NCBI GenBank assembly: GCA_034437275.1
Contig: DAOTUD010000004.1
Location: forward strand, 1-49,146
Length of the DNA: 49,146 nt
Reading direction: 5' to 3'
From: TC-15 sp034437275
GTDB lineage: Bacteria; Chloroflexota; Anaerolineae; Aggregatilineales; Aggregatilineaceae
Shown: positions 7,584 through 15,508 of the stretch, one piece after another
Layout of the letters: the number at the start of each line of letters is the position of its first letter
How positions within the stretch are numbered: the stretch's first letter is position 1
Translations under genes and position numbers: made by a program
The notes under the pieces: model-generated
What the model saw: the letters and a program-made list of their open reading frames with translations, nothing else
What the model was told of the DNA's origin: nothing
Databases searched by the model: none

Positions 7584-8351
7584 ATGACAAGAGTACTGGT
7601 AATTGCCAACCAGAAAGGTGGCGTAGGCAAATCCACCTCCGTGATGAATTTGGGCGTCGCGCTCGCCGAAAGCGGCTATCGCGTGCTGTTGATCGACATG
7701 GACCCCCAGGGTGGGCTGACGGCTGCCTTTGGGATCGACTTCTACGATATCCGGCGCAGCGCCTACTCGCTGGTGATGTACAATCACGTGTCGCTGGCGC
7801 GTGTGATTCGCCCGGTGCGGGGCAAGCTGGCCCTCGTCCCGGCCAGCATCGACCTGGCCGCAGCCGAGATCGGGCTGGCCAACCACCAGGACCGCGCGCA
7901 CCGCCTGCGGCTCTCGTTGCAGCGCAGCCGTATTCCGTTTCATTTTATCCTGATCGACACCCCGCCCGGCCTGGGCATCCTGACGGCGAACGGGCTGGTG
8001 GCCGCCGATGACGTGCTGGTGCCCGTGCAGGCCCATTACCTGGCGATGCGCGGCGTCCGCGCCCTGATGGACACCGTGATCCGGGTCAAGAAGCACCTGA
8101 ACCCAGCGCTGGGGCTGGCGGGCTTGTTTGCGACCATGTACCGTCCCCACTCCGAGCACTCGCAAGAGGTGGTGGGCGAACTGCGCGACGTATTTGGCGC
8201 GAAGATGTTGAAGACGTTGATTCACTACGATGATGTAGTGGCCGAGGCACCGATCGCGGGCCTGTCGGTTATCGAATATATCCCCCAGCATCCTGTCGCG
8301 CGGGGATATCGCGCACTGGCAGAGGAGATCGCACGTGAACGAGGAAAATAA
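7584..8351 (+). CDS. ParA/Soj/MinD-type ATPase
   Basis: Deviant-Walker ATPase of 255 residues in the ParA/MinD superfamily, which positions DNA or protein cargo. Walker A is KGGVGKST (residues 11-18, with the signature first Lys), followed by LLIDMDPQGGLTAAFG (Walker A') and FILIDTPPGLG (Walker B). The later VPVQAHYLAMRGV segment is also ParA-like. No ParB or parS site follows. Instead the stop overlaps by 17 nt a gene for a large acidic membrane protein, so this ATPase more likely works with that membrane partner than in chromosome segregation. ATG 7584 is preceded by AGGATTGG, a weak site. An open frame extends upstream across antisense dedA and is a chance extension. Confidence 0.88.
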   Translation: MTRVLVIANQKGGVGKSTSVMNLGVALAESGYRVLLIDMDPQGGLTAAFGIDFYDIRRSAYSLVMYNHVSLARVIRPVRGKLALVPASIDLAAAEIGLANHQDRAHRLRLSLQRSRIPFHFILIDTPPGLGILTANGLVAADDVLVPVQAHYLAMRGVRALMDTVIRVKKHLNPALGLAGLFATMYRPHSEHSQEVVGELRDVFGAKMLKTLIHYDDVVAEAPIAGLSVIEYIPQHPVARGYRALAEEIARERGK

Positions 8352-9951
8352 GGAACAACGACGGCCCAGAGCATCCATTCGCGGTAAAGGTCACGAAATT
8401 CTGCTGGGCAAGCGCGCGCAGCAGCCGCTCGAACGTGACGACGCTGTCGACACGCCAGCCACCGAGCAGCCGGAAAATGTCGATGCTGAAGCGCTGGTCT
8501 TGACCCCCGAGGAAACCGAAGCCCTGCTCGATTTCTCCCCGGCATCCCCGGCCTACGAGTCGCAAGTCGAGGTCGACCTGGGTCAGGATGCTGACGAGCT
8601 GGCGTGGCTGGCGGGACCGGAGCCAGCCCCCGCCCCCACCCCGCCGCACGATGCCGCTGATGCGCTGCCGTTGGCCGAGCGCCCGGCAGAGGATATCGCC
8701 GCCCGGCTGTACGATGCCTACCATCCCCGCCCGGAAGTCGAGCGCCTGGCGCCGTCCGCGCCGGAACACTGGGACACGGACGCCAGAGTAGACGTTGGCG
8801 ACGCGCCCGGCGGCGAACCGGCGGCAGCGGACGACCTGTACATTTCTGAGGCACGCTCCGCCCCACCGGATGCCGGCGACGCGCTGCCGCTGGCCGAGCG
8901 CATCTCGGGCGAGATCATGGAGGCGCTGCAAGACCGCTACCGCCCGCACCGCGATGTCGAGCAGATCACCCCGCAGGACCCGGAAGTCTGGCAGTGGGAA
9001 GGCGTTCGGAGCGCCCCGGATGACCAGTTTTTCCAGGCCGCGCCTGTGGAGAGCAAAGAAGCGCTGTTCGAGGAGCACGAAGGCGGCTTGATGGCCCCGG
9101 GGAATGTCCTGGCGGGCATCGACGATGATTTTGATGGCCTGGAGGACCCGTTTGCATCGGCGGCGCGGCCCCCTGCCGATGCGCTCTTCGACGACACGGC
9201 TCCCGCCGACCCCGAACTGCTGGACAAGCTGGTCGATGATGAGCGCGTGCAGAAGTTGTGGCTGCAAATCGAGGCGCTGCAAGAAGAACTGGCCAGCAGC
9301 ACCTACACCAGCCGCGAAGACGCCGACATCTATCACCAGGAACTGCTGCAGGCCAGCTCGCTGCTGTTGGGGCGGCGCGCCAACTATGACGACGCGCGCG
9401 CGATTGTGTACCGCGTCCGCGCCGACATGAACCGCCAGCGCAAGGTCAACGCCGACATCCGGCGCTACCGGCCCCTGCTGCTGAACTACTATGTCGGCTG
9501 GGGGATCGCGCTGGTCGTGTTGGTCTTTTTGCAGGACCTGTTCGGCGGCGTGGCCGAAGCGGTCGGCATCGAGGTCTTCACGTCCTTCTACTATCCGATC
9601 CTGTTCGGCGTGCTGGGCGCGTTGATCTCCGGCTATATCACGCTCGACCGCCACACCACCAAACAGCGGGACTTCGACCCGATTCACATCACATGGTACC
9701 TGTTCAACCCGCTGCTGGGCGGCGTGATGGGCCTGCTGATGTACCTGCTGGCGGCCATCGCCAACAGCGACCTGCTCTACGACACCGCCAGCGACCCGGA
9801 ACTGGCGATTGCCTGGATTCTGTGCGTGGTGGCGGGGATGAACCAGAACACGGTGCTGCGCCAGATGAATGACCTGCTTGGCCGGTTTGGTGGCGACGAC
9901 GAGGACGACAACACCACCAGCACCAACAATTCTGGCAGCGCCGGGGCGTGA
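8335..9951 (+). CDS. Acidic repeat-containing multi-spanning membrane protein, putative ParA partner
   Basis: No family recognised. The 538-residue product has a long cytoplasmic-looking N-terminus with a basic start (RRPRASIRGKGHEILLGKR) followed by a highly acidic Pro/Ala-rich stretch. It contains two copies of a roughly 45-residue module: residues 106-150 and 179-223, both with DALPLAER, a helix, then a P-R/H-x-[ED]-V-E stretch and a P-E-x-W pattern. A coiled-coil-like helix (about 290-330) precedes about four transmembrane segments (about 380-510), and the tail is acidic. The GTG start lies inside parA (17-nt overlap), which indicates co-translation. The duplicated module could be a docking site for the ATPase or a cargo; this is inference. 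Confidence 0.7.
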   Translation: MNEENKEQRRPRASIRGKGHEILLGKRAQQPLERDDAVDTPATEQPENVDAEALVLTPEETEALLDFSPASPAYESQVEVDLGQDADELAWLAGPEPAPAPTPPHDAADALPLAERPAEDIAARLYDAYHPRPEVERLAPSAPEHWDTDARVDVGDAPGGEPAAADDLYISEARSAPPDAGDALPLAERISGEIMEALQDRYRPHRDVEQITPQDPEVWQWEGVRSAPDDQFFQAAPVESKEALFEEHEGGLMAPGNVLAGIDDDFDGLEDPFASAARPPADALFDDTAPADPELLDKLVDDERVQKLWLQIEALQEELASSTYTSREDADIYHQELLQASSLLLGRRANYDDARAIVYRVRADMNRQRKVNADIRRYRPLLLNYYVGWGIALVVLVFLQDLFGGVAEAVGIEVFTSFYYPILFGVLGALISGYITLDRHTTKQRDFDPIHITWYLFNPLLGGVMGLLMYLLAAIANSDLLYDTASDPELAIAWILCVVAGMNQNTVLRQMNDLLGRFGGDDEDDNTTSTNNSGSAGA

Positions 9952-10314
9952 TCAGTCCAGGTAGACGCTGTTATCCGGTGTCCAGGCCGGGACGCACACC
10001 GCCAGCAGCAGCAGGTCGTCGTCCCCATCGTTGTGCAGTTGGTGGACCTGCCTGGGGTGGATAGCGATGCTGTCGCCGGGGCCGACGGTCCGCGTCTCGT
10101 CGTCGATCTCCAGGCGGCCCTCCCCGGCGAGAATGTAGTAGCTCTCCTCGGCGACCGGGTGGTAATGCTTGAGCGAGGCTTTGCCGGGCGGGATCACCAC
10201 CTGGGCCAGGCTGTGCTTTTCGGTGCCTCCGGCGGCATGGCCCAGCAGTTCGTAGACAACCTCACCGTGCTCGCTTTCGAGCGGGTCCACATGATCGACA
10301 TGGTTCACAAACAT
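9952..10314 (-). CDS. Small cupin-domain protein
   Basis: Single-domain cupin of 120 residues. Motif 1 is KASLKHYHPVAEESYYILAGEG, with its two His and Glu metal ligands; motif 2 is PGDSIAIHPRQVHQLHN. Such proteins bind a metal ion and act as sugar isomerases, dioxygenases or ligand sensors; the sequence alone does not decide. ATG 10314 has AGGAGG five bases upstream; a GTG immediately before it is less likely. It lies 10 bases downstream of the membrane-tethered solute-binding protein gene and is probably its operon partner. Its stop abuts the convergent stop of the ParA-partner gene with no spacer. Confidence 0.82.
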   Translation of the reverse strand: MFVNHVDHVDPLESEHGEVVYELLGHAAGGTEKHSLAQVVIPPGKASLKHYHPVAEESYYILAGEGRLEIDDETRTVGPGDSIAIHPRQVHQLHNDGDDDLLLLAVCVPAWTPDNSVYLD

Positions 10315-10324
10315 CACACCCTCC

Positions 10325-11347
10325 TCATAACCAGCGGTCGATGATCGCGTCCAGCGTGCCGTCTTCGATCATCGCCGCGAGAATCGCATCGACTTCATCG
10401 GCCAGCCGGAAATTTTTCTTCCGAATGGCGATCACATACTGGTCGGAGATGGTGGGCCGGTCGGCCATCACCAGCCCGTCATGCTCCGCGAGAAACAGCC
10501 GCGCGCTGACGATATCGACCAGCGCCGCCGCTGCGTCCCCGTCCAGCACAGCCCGCAGCGCGTCGTCCGGCAGCAGGTAGGGGCGGACTGTCAGGCTGTG
10601 CAGGCGGCGTTTCCACTGGCGTTCGGCGGCCACATGCCCGGCAGACGCGATCTCGACCGCAACCGTCTGCCCCTCCAGCGTGCGCATCGTGCCGACCGGT
10701 GCCTCCGCGCGCGATACCAGGCTGTACCCCGCGTCGAAATAGGGCCGCGTGTAGTGCACCCAGTCCGTCCGGCCTGGGTCGACGTGCAGGCCGGAGATGA
10801 TGAAATCCGTCTCGCCGATGAACAGCGAGTCGTACAGGCTGTCGTCGCTCTGCAGCAGGAAGTGCGTCTCGACGCCCAGCCGCCGCCCGATCTCCAGCGC
10901 GATGTCGGCTTCCAGCCCGACCGGGCGCTCCGGCGACCATTCCGCAAACGGCGGGTAGTTGGGCACGATGCCGACGTAGAGGTCCTGGTTGATCTGGATG
11001 CGCCGCCACGTGCCGTCCTGCGGGCCGAACCGCGCCCCGGGCCGCGTCAGCCGCCAGCCCGCCCACATGCCGCCCGCCAGGATCATCGCCGCTAACGCCA
11101 GCCGCGGGTGCGCCCACAGCCACGTCCCCCCGCGCCTCAGCGCCGCCCACAGCGCAGCGGGCCAGCGGGGCGGCTGCTGCGTGGGGTGAGATCGCCCTGG
11201 TGGTACGTAGCGCGTCGCCGGGTACAGTTCCGGCGGAGGATCGCGCCGCCGCCACCACACCAGCCCGATCAGCGCCAACCCCGCCAGAGTCACCAGGGCC
11301 AGCCCGGCCCAGCGGGCACGCTCGCTATGCCGCCGCCTCACTCCCAC
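10325..11347 (-). CDS. Membrane-tethered family-3 solute-binding protein
   Basis: An extracytoplasmic ligand-binding domain of the amino-acid ABC transporter type (SBP_bac_3), 340 residues. It is preceded by two hydrophobic segments (about 14-32 and 82-100) instead of a cleavable signal peptide. The binding domain starts near residue 118 (LYVGIVPNYPPFAEW) and contains GLEADIALEIGRRLGVE, DFIISGLHVDPGRTDWVHYTR-like and VEIASAGHVAAE motifs. No permease or ATPase is adjacent, so it may act as a sensor or scavenging protein. The GTG start at 11347 overlaps the stop of the glycoside hydrolase gene by 10 nt. Family and fold are seen; ligand and role are unknown. Confidence 0.82.
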   Translation of the reverse strand: MGVRRRHSERARWAGLALVTLAGLALIGLVWWRRRDPPPELYPATRYVPPGRSHPTQQPPRWPAALWAALRRGGTWLWAHPRLALAAMILAGGMWAGWRLTRPGARFGPQDGTWRRIQINQDLYVGIVPNYPPFAEWSPERPVGLEADIALEIGRRLGVETHFLLQSDDSLYDSLFIGETDFIISGLHVDPGRTDWVHYTRPYFDAGYSLVSRAEAPVGTMRTLEGQTVAVEIASAGHVAAERQWKRRLHSLTVRPYLLPDDALRAVLDGDAAAALVDIVSARLFLAEHDGLVMADRPTISDQYVIAIRKKNFRLADEVDAILAAMIEDGTLDAIIDRWL

Positions 11348-12501
11348 AGCTGGTACGGATTCTCCCAGCCGCGCGCGTAGGCCTGGATCGCCTCGTAGAC
11401 TGGCTTGGTGTAAAACTCGGACGACACCAGCGCATAGTAGGTGTCGCGGCGGTTGCGGCGATCAAGGGGCTGGCGGAAGTTCCAGATGCACAACTCCTCG
11501 GCCCAGGGCCAGCCCGCGACCATCTCGAACGCCGCCAGCGTGTACACGCTGCGCTGGCCGGGCCGGACCGCGTTCGACCAGCGCGGATCGTCGTTCCAGC
11601 CGCTTTCGGTGATGACGACCGGCTTGTCCCCGTCGCCATAGTGCACCATCACCGCGCGCAGCAGTTCGACGCGGCGAAAGTTGATCACGTCGGGGGCCGG
11701 GTCGGCCTCGGGGGGATGGGTAAAGCCGTAGGTGTGCGCGGCCAGCACGTCGAAATATGCGCCCGCCCCGGCCTCGTACATCTGCTCCAGGTAGCGAATG
11801 TCGTTCAGGGCGGCGTCGCTGGCTGCCGTTGTTGGGGCCAGCGCCCCGCCCATTACGACAATGTCCGGGTTGGCGTGGTGAGCCGCTGCGTAGGACAGCC
11901 GCAGCAGTTCGGTGTAGCCGTCCGGGTCGACCGGGCGGTTGCCCCACTCGCGGCTCAGGTTCGGTTCGTTCCAGATGATCACGGCCTCCACGCGCCCGGC
12001 ATAGCGTGCGGCGAACGCGCCCACAAAGCGCGCGAACGCCTCGAACTCGTCATAGGGCAGGTAGGTCAGCGTGGTGACTTTTTCGTCGACCGGGGGGCGC
12101 GCCCAGCTCGGCACCAGCCCCAGCCGCGCGATAACCGTCAGCCCCTGGTGTTCGGCGTGCTCAATGATGCGGTCAGGGTGGGCCCAGTCGTACTCGCCGC
12201 GCGTCGACTCGACATAGGGCCAGGGGAAGAACTCGACAATTGTCGGCGCGCCCATCTCGCGCACCAGCGCCAGCGTGCGCTGGATTTTCCACTCCTCGAC
12301 TTCGTCGGTCAGGCGGGTGTGGGTGCACACGACGGGGTGCTCGGTGTGGACGGTGTGCGGCGTCCCGAGCACCACATACACCGGGGCCGGGGCCAGCCAG
12401 CGCAGCACCGCCAGCACCAGCCCCACGCGCAGCGCCACGCCGGCCCAGCGCGCCAGCCGGCGGGCAAACAATAACGATGGGGGAACAGGCGTGATGATCA
12501 T
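11338..12501 (-). CDS. Membrane-anchored clan-A glycoside hydrolase-like protein
   Basis: A TIM-barrel glycosidase of clan GH-A (GH5/GH39-like). The acid/base Glu is in IIWNEPN (E179 from the chosen start) and the nucleophile Glu in VVITESGW (E299), about 120 residues apart as expected. An N-terminal hydrophobic segment (about 18-45) suggests a signal anchor and an extracytoplasmic catalytic domain. The substrate cannot be assigned. I chose ATG 12501; a GTG 18 bases upstream is an alternative and neither has a strong ribosome-binding site. It precedes the tethered binding protein (overlap) and the cupin, suggesting that the three genes deal with a carbohydrate or cell-surface ligand. Confidence 0.8.
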   Translation of the reverse strand: MIITPVPPSLLFARRLARWAGVALRVGLVLAVLRWLAPAPVYVVLGTPHTVHTEHPVVCTHTRLTDEVEEWKIQRTLALVREMGAPTIVEFFPWPYVESTRGEYDWAHPDRIIEHAEHQGLTVIARLGLVPSWARPPVDEKVTTLTYLPYDEFEAFARFVGAFAARYAGRVEAVIIWNEPNLSREWGNRPVDPDGYTELLRLSYAAAHHANPDIVVMGGALAPTTAASDAALNDIRYLEQMYEAGAGAYFDVLAAHTYGFTHPPEADPAPDVINFRRVELLRAVMVHYGDGDKPVVITESGWNDDPRWSNAVRPGQRSVYTLAAFEMVAGWPWAEELCIWNFRQPLDRRNRRDTYYALVSSEFYTKPVYEAIQAYARGWENPYQLWE

Positions 12502-12607
12502 AACGGGAAGGGGGCGCACAGCGCCGCGATGCGGTCGCTACACAGCGGAACACCAGGGGGAAGGTGCGTTCCGTCTGTCCAGCCGCCATACACCCCCACA
12601 GGCCGGA

Positions 12608-12853
12608 TTATTTTTTGTGGCCATTCGCTCCGATGTCGGTGATCTGCCGGATGATGGCCAGCAGCGCCACCGCCAGCTTCAGCGCGTCCATCGTCTTAAT
12701 GCGTGTGGGACCGTTCCCGCTCTCTTCTGAGGCGCGCGTGAAGAAATAGGCCGCCAACAGCCCGATCAGCAGCCCGGCCAGGCCCCCGGCCAGGTAAATG
12801 CGTGCTTTCCAGTTTTCGCGGTCGTCGGCTTGAGTCAGTTGCTCGTCCGTCAT
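12608..12853 (-). CDS. Small single-span membrane protein
   Basis: An 81-residue protein of unknown function with a polar N-terminus, one strong transmembrane segment (IYLAGGLAGLLIGLLAAYFF, about 19-38) and a second weakly hydrophobic helix (LKLAVALLAIIRQI). The layout resembles small YtxH-like envelope proteins, but no family motif is certain. Its ATG overlaps the stop of the next upstream gene (ATGA, 12850-12853). It is the last of three translationally coupled small membrane-protein genes. Confidence 0.65.
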   Translation of the reverse strand: MTDEQLTQADDRENWKARIYLAGGLAGLLIGLLAAYFFTRASEESGNGPTRIKTMDALKLAVALLAIIRQITDIGANGHKK

Positions 12854-13089
12854 AAAATCCCCCCAAACAGGGCGTCCTTAATCTTCTCCCAACGGCTTTT
12901 TGGCTTTTTACGGGCTTTGGTGTACAGATACGCGGCCAGGAACCCGGCCAGCAGCGCCAGTATTGCGCCCACCAGGTAAATCCAAAGCTGGGGGTTTTCT
13001 TCCCGGACCGTCTGCATGGTTTCACGCACCTGGTCTTCCAGGTCGTGATGGCCGTTCTCGTGGATACGCTTCCTAATCTCCTTCATCAA
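12850..13089 (-). CDS. Small single-span membrane protein
   Basis: A 79-residue protein with a charged amphipathic N-terminus, one transmembrane segment (WIYLVGAILALLAGFLAAYL, about 36-55) and a basic C-terminal tail (KARKKPKSRWEK). The helix layout and the positively charged flank predict an N-out/C-in single span. It resembles the following gene in its GxxAGxLxAY transmembrane pattern, so the two may be paralogues. It overlaps the upstream gene by 17 nt and the downstream gene by 4 nt. Function unknown. Confidence 0.65.
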   Translation of the reverse strand: MMKEIRKRIHENGHHDLEDQVRETMQTVREENPQLWIYLVGAILALLAGFLAAYLYTKARKKPKSRWEKIKDALFGGIL

Positions 13090-13519
13090 CAGCTTCCTTT
13101 CCGGATGCGAGGGAGCGCAGCGTGTGCTCCCAGCGTGTCATGCGCGCGTTCAGCCCGATCAACGGACGGCCTAGCTTGGGGACGTGGCGCGCGGTCTGCT
13201 CGGCGAGTTGGCCGGTCATGCGGCGGACGAACTGTAACGGCATCATCGCACCGCTGTGCATCCAGCCTGCGCCGTAGGCCGTCACGACCAGCAAAAAGTA
13301 GGGGATCAGGCACAGCAGCGTCAGCGGAAACAGCACAAACAACGTGACCACCACGCCCATCACGGTCGTGACCTGCTTGCCGACCAGTGCATCGGTGGCG
13401 ACCGCCAGCGCCAGCCCGATACACAACACCACGATTCCGGCCAGCGGCAGCGCCACCGGCGCGACAATGTGCAGCCAGACTTCTCGCCGGTGTTTTCGGG
13501 CTGGTTTGGTCGTGTCCAT
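13073..13519 (-). CDS. Two-span membrane protein of unknown function
   Basis: 148 residues. After a basic N-terminus (TTKPARKHRREVW) come two long hydrophobic helices (IVAPVALPLAGIVVLCIGLA and VVVTLFVLFPLTLLCLIPYF), then a polar helical C-terminal half. No recognised domain. ATG 13519 has TAGGAGA five bases upstream; a longer frame to 13564 is not supported. First gene of the overlapping trio, 51 bases downstream of the stalked lipoprotein gene. It probably belongs to an envelope-related operon. Confidence 0.68.
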   Translation of the reverse strand: MDTTKPARKHRREVWLHIVAPVALPLAGIVVLCIGLALAVATDALVGKQVTTVMGVVVTLFVLFPLTLLCLIPYFLLVVTAYGAGWMHSGAMMPLQFVRRMTGQLAEQTARHVPKLGRPLIGLNARMTRWEHTLRSLASGKEAVDEGD

Positions 13520-13570
13520 AACGTCTCCTAAGGCCATTCTATCACGGAAGCGGCAAACCACCAACGCCGC

Positions 13571-14923
13571 TTACGCGACCACCGTCACGCGGTAGTAGTA
13601 GGTGGCTTCGCGGTCGCCCCATGTCACGCGCAGGGTCAGGATGTAGTCGCCCGGTTCCGGCGTGATCGTAAACAGGATCGTGTTGTCACCGGGGCGGAAT
13701 TCGGGCTGGCCGGTCGGTTCCCCGCGATCGCTGCGGTACTCGATGCGCACCATGCCTTCGGGCCGCGCCCCCTCCAGCCGGAGCTGGGCGTCGGTGTCGC
13801 GGAACAGGGTAATGCGCTCAGCGGGGGCGTCCTCAGCCGGCGAGCGCAGGCAGGCCAGGCTGCCGTCCGCCTGCCGTTCGCAGTAGTTGAAGCCCGACGG
13901 ATTGTATTCCTTCCCGGCAAACGCCAGCCGCATGATCGGCACGTTTTCCATCGACGGGCCTTCGGTCGGTGTGGGCGAGGGGGTATACGTGGCCGTCGGC
14001 GTATAGGTGGCCGTAAAGGTAGGGGTGACGGTCGGTGTGTTGGTGGGCGTGGGTGTGTCGCTCGGCGTCAGTGTCGCGGACGGCGTCACGGATGGGCGCG
14101 GCGTCGCGGTGGGGGTCGCGGACGGGCGGCGCGTCGGGGTCGGCGTGTCGCTTGGCTGGCGCGTGGGCGTGAAGGATGCGGTGGCGCTCGGCGAGGGGGA
14201 TGGCGTCTCGGTGTCCGTCGTGGCGGTGGGCGTCTCGGTCGCCAGCGGCGGCTTGGTGGGCACCATGTCCACCTCGGTAGCCTGCCCGGTGGCGGTCGGT
14301 TTTGGTGGCGGGGTGCGGGTGGGCGTCTCGCCGGTGTCGGCTGGCGCGGTGACGGTCGGCGTCCCCGCGTCGTCATCCGGCCCGGCAGCGATGCCAACGC
14401 CGCTTACCTCCACGCGGAAGATGGAGGCGATATCGCCCGGCACACCCTCGACCTCGTCGTATTGGGCCTCGACCAGCAGGTAATATTCGCCCTCCGGCTC
14501 GGCGAGCGTGACGTAATACAGCCCCTCGCCGCCGTCCTGCACAGTCAGGTCGTCGCTGGTGATCGCGGTATCCAGCACATTCTGCACGGTTTGTGTGGTG
14601 CCGGTGCCGGGCAGCAGCGTCACGCTGACCTGGTCTGGCGACCCGGCGTCCCCCGCGACCTGGAACCCGATCTGTGCCCCGGATGTTATGCTGGTGCTGA
14701 TTTCAGGCTCGTCCCAGGCCCCGGCCAGTGGATCGCAGGCGAGGTTATCCTCCGCCTCTGGCCAGCAATAGCCGTACAGCACGCCAGTGTCGTAGCTCTC
14801 ACCGTCGACGTGCAGCGTGATCGCGGGCCGCGCCGTGACCTCGGAACCCCCGCCGCACGCCGCCAGCGCCATGACCAGCATCAATAGCCCGATTGTGATT
14901 GAACGTGTTTTGAAAAACATCAT
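13571..14923 (-). CDS. Stalked lipoprotein with paired terminal domains
   Basis: A 450-residue surface lipoprotein. The signal peptide ends in LMLVMALAAC (lipobox LAAC). An N-terminal globular part (about 30-180) and a C-terminal part (about 335-450) flank a Thr/Pro/Ser stalk of about 150 residues made of degenerate TPTxTP-like repeats. The two globular parts look related: each begins with a beta strand followed by a Gly-x-x-Tyr and a YC...LAC disulfide-like pattern, and the C-terminal one ends in YYYRVTVV. This suggests duplicated sandwich domains held away from the membrane by the stalk. The ATG pair at 14920-14923 follows GGGGG. The apparent upstream extension overlaps the NTPase gene antiparallel to its frame and is spurious. 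Ligand unknown. Confidence 0.75.
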   Translation of the reverse strand: MMFFKTRSITIGLLMLVMALAACGGGSEVTARPAITLHVDGESYDTGVLYGYCWPEAEDNLACDPLAGAWDEPEISTSITSGAQIGFQVAGDAGSPDQVSVTLLPGTGTTQTVQNVLDTAITSDDLTVQDGGEGLYYVTLAEPEGEYYLLVEAQYDEVEGVPGDIASIFRVEVSGVGIAAGPDDDAGTPTVTAPADTGETPTRTPPPKPTATGQATEVDMVPTKPPLATETPTATTDTETPSPSPSATASFTPTRQPSDTPTPTRRPSATPTATPRPSVTPSATLTPSDTPTPTNTPTVTPTFTATYTPTATYTPSPTPTEGPSMENVPIMRLAFAGKEYNPSGFNYCERQADGSLACLRSPAEDAPAERITLFRDTDAQLRLEGARPEGMVRIEYRSDRGEPTGQPEFRPGDNTILFTITPEPGDYILTLRVTWGDREATYYYRVTVVA

Positions 14924-14934
14924 TTTTCCCCCAG

Positions 14935-15459
14935 TTATTTTGGATACCAGGCTGGATTCTGAAATGGAGCCAGGGCCAGCCGGATAATCGCTTCGTAGGC
15001 GCTCTGCCGGGTTTCCAGATCGTTGGTCAGGATGCCAATCGCCCCGTTGCGCTGCCGCGTGTTGTGCTCGTCGACGAAGTTGTCCATCGCCGCGCCCAGT
15101 TCGACGCCGTGCCGCAGTTGATCCGCGACTGCCGGGGGCAGCAGCACGCTGGAGTTCCCTCCAACGCCGGTCTGGCCCTCGGCATCGACCAGCACACACC
15201 AGGCGCACGTCATCAGGCCGAATTCTGAATCCTGCACGCCGCCTTCCAGCCCCACGCCCAGATCGGCGTCGGTCTGGGCCTGGGCAGCTTGCGTCCGGTT
15301 CAAGGCCCCTTGCCGGGTGTCGGCGTTGCCCCAGGGCTGGCTGGCTACGCCCGACGGCACATCGATCATGACAAACTCCGCATTGGGATACAGCCGCCCC
15401 AAAACGGCGCGTGCTGCGTTACACTTAACCGGATTTTTTGATCCAATGGCGATACGCAT
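14935..15459 (-). CDS. NTPase of the DUF84/YjjX family (inosine/xanthosine triphosphatase)
   Basis: Predicted house-cleaning enzyme that hydrolyses non-canonical purine nucleoside triphosphates (ITP, XTP). At 174 residues it matches the family. The N-terminal MRIAIGSKNPVKCNAARAVL motif, the SGVASQPWGNADTRQGALNR substrate loop, the ADLGVGLEGGV strand-turn and the C-terminal NGAIGILTNDLETRQSAYEAI stretch are all diagnostic. It is the first gene of a long minus-strand run and divergent from rqcH across about 50 bases. The 11-base gap to the lipoprotein gene implies cotranscription without any functional link that I can see. Confidence 0.87.
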   Translation of the reverse strand: MRIAIGSKNPVKCNAARAVLGRLYPNAEFVMIDVPSGVASQPWGNADTRQGALNRTQAAQAQTDADLGVGLEGGVQDSEFGLMTCAWCVLVDAEGQTGVGGNSSVLLPPAVADQLRHGVELGAAMDNFVDEHNTRQRNGAIGILTNDLETRQSAYEAIIRLALAPFQNPAWYPK

Positions 15460-15508
15460 TGTAGCATTGCCACATTAAAATGACTAATTGAGCGAAGGAA
15501 CCCTCACC

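Noticed and set aside
8269..9687. 472-codon minus-strand frame opposite the ParA-partner gene
   Set aside because: Antisense shadow; the plus-strand frame has coherent acidic, coiled-coil and transmembrane segments and overlaps parA in the way operon genes do.
14007..14483. Plus-strand frame rich in VGVGV-like repeats
   Set aside because: It is the antisense image of the Thr/Pro stalk of the lipoprotein; no ribosome-binding site or homology.
14924..15208. N-terminal extension of the stalked lipoprotein frame
   Set aside because: It overlaps the NTPase gene in another frame and precedes a perfect lipoprotein signal peptide with its own ribosome-binding site.
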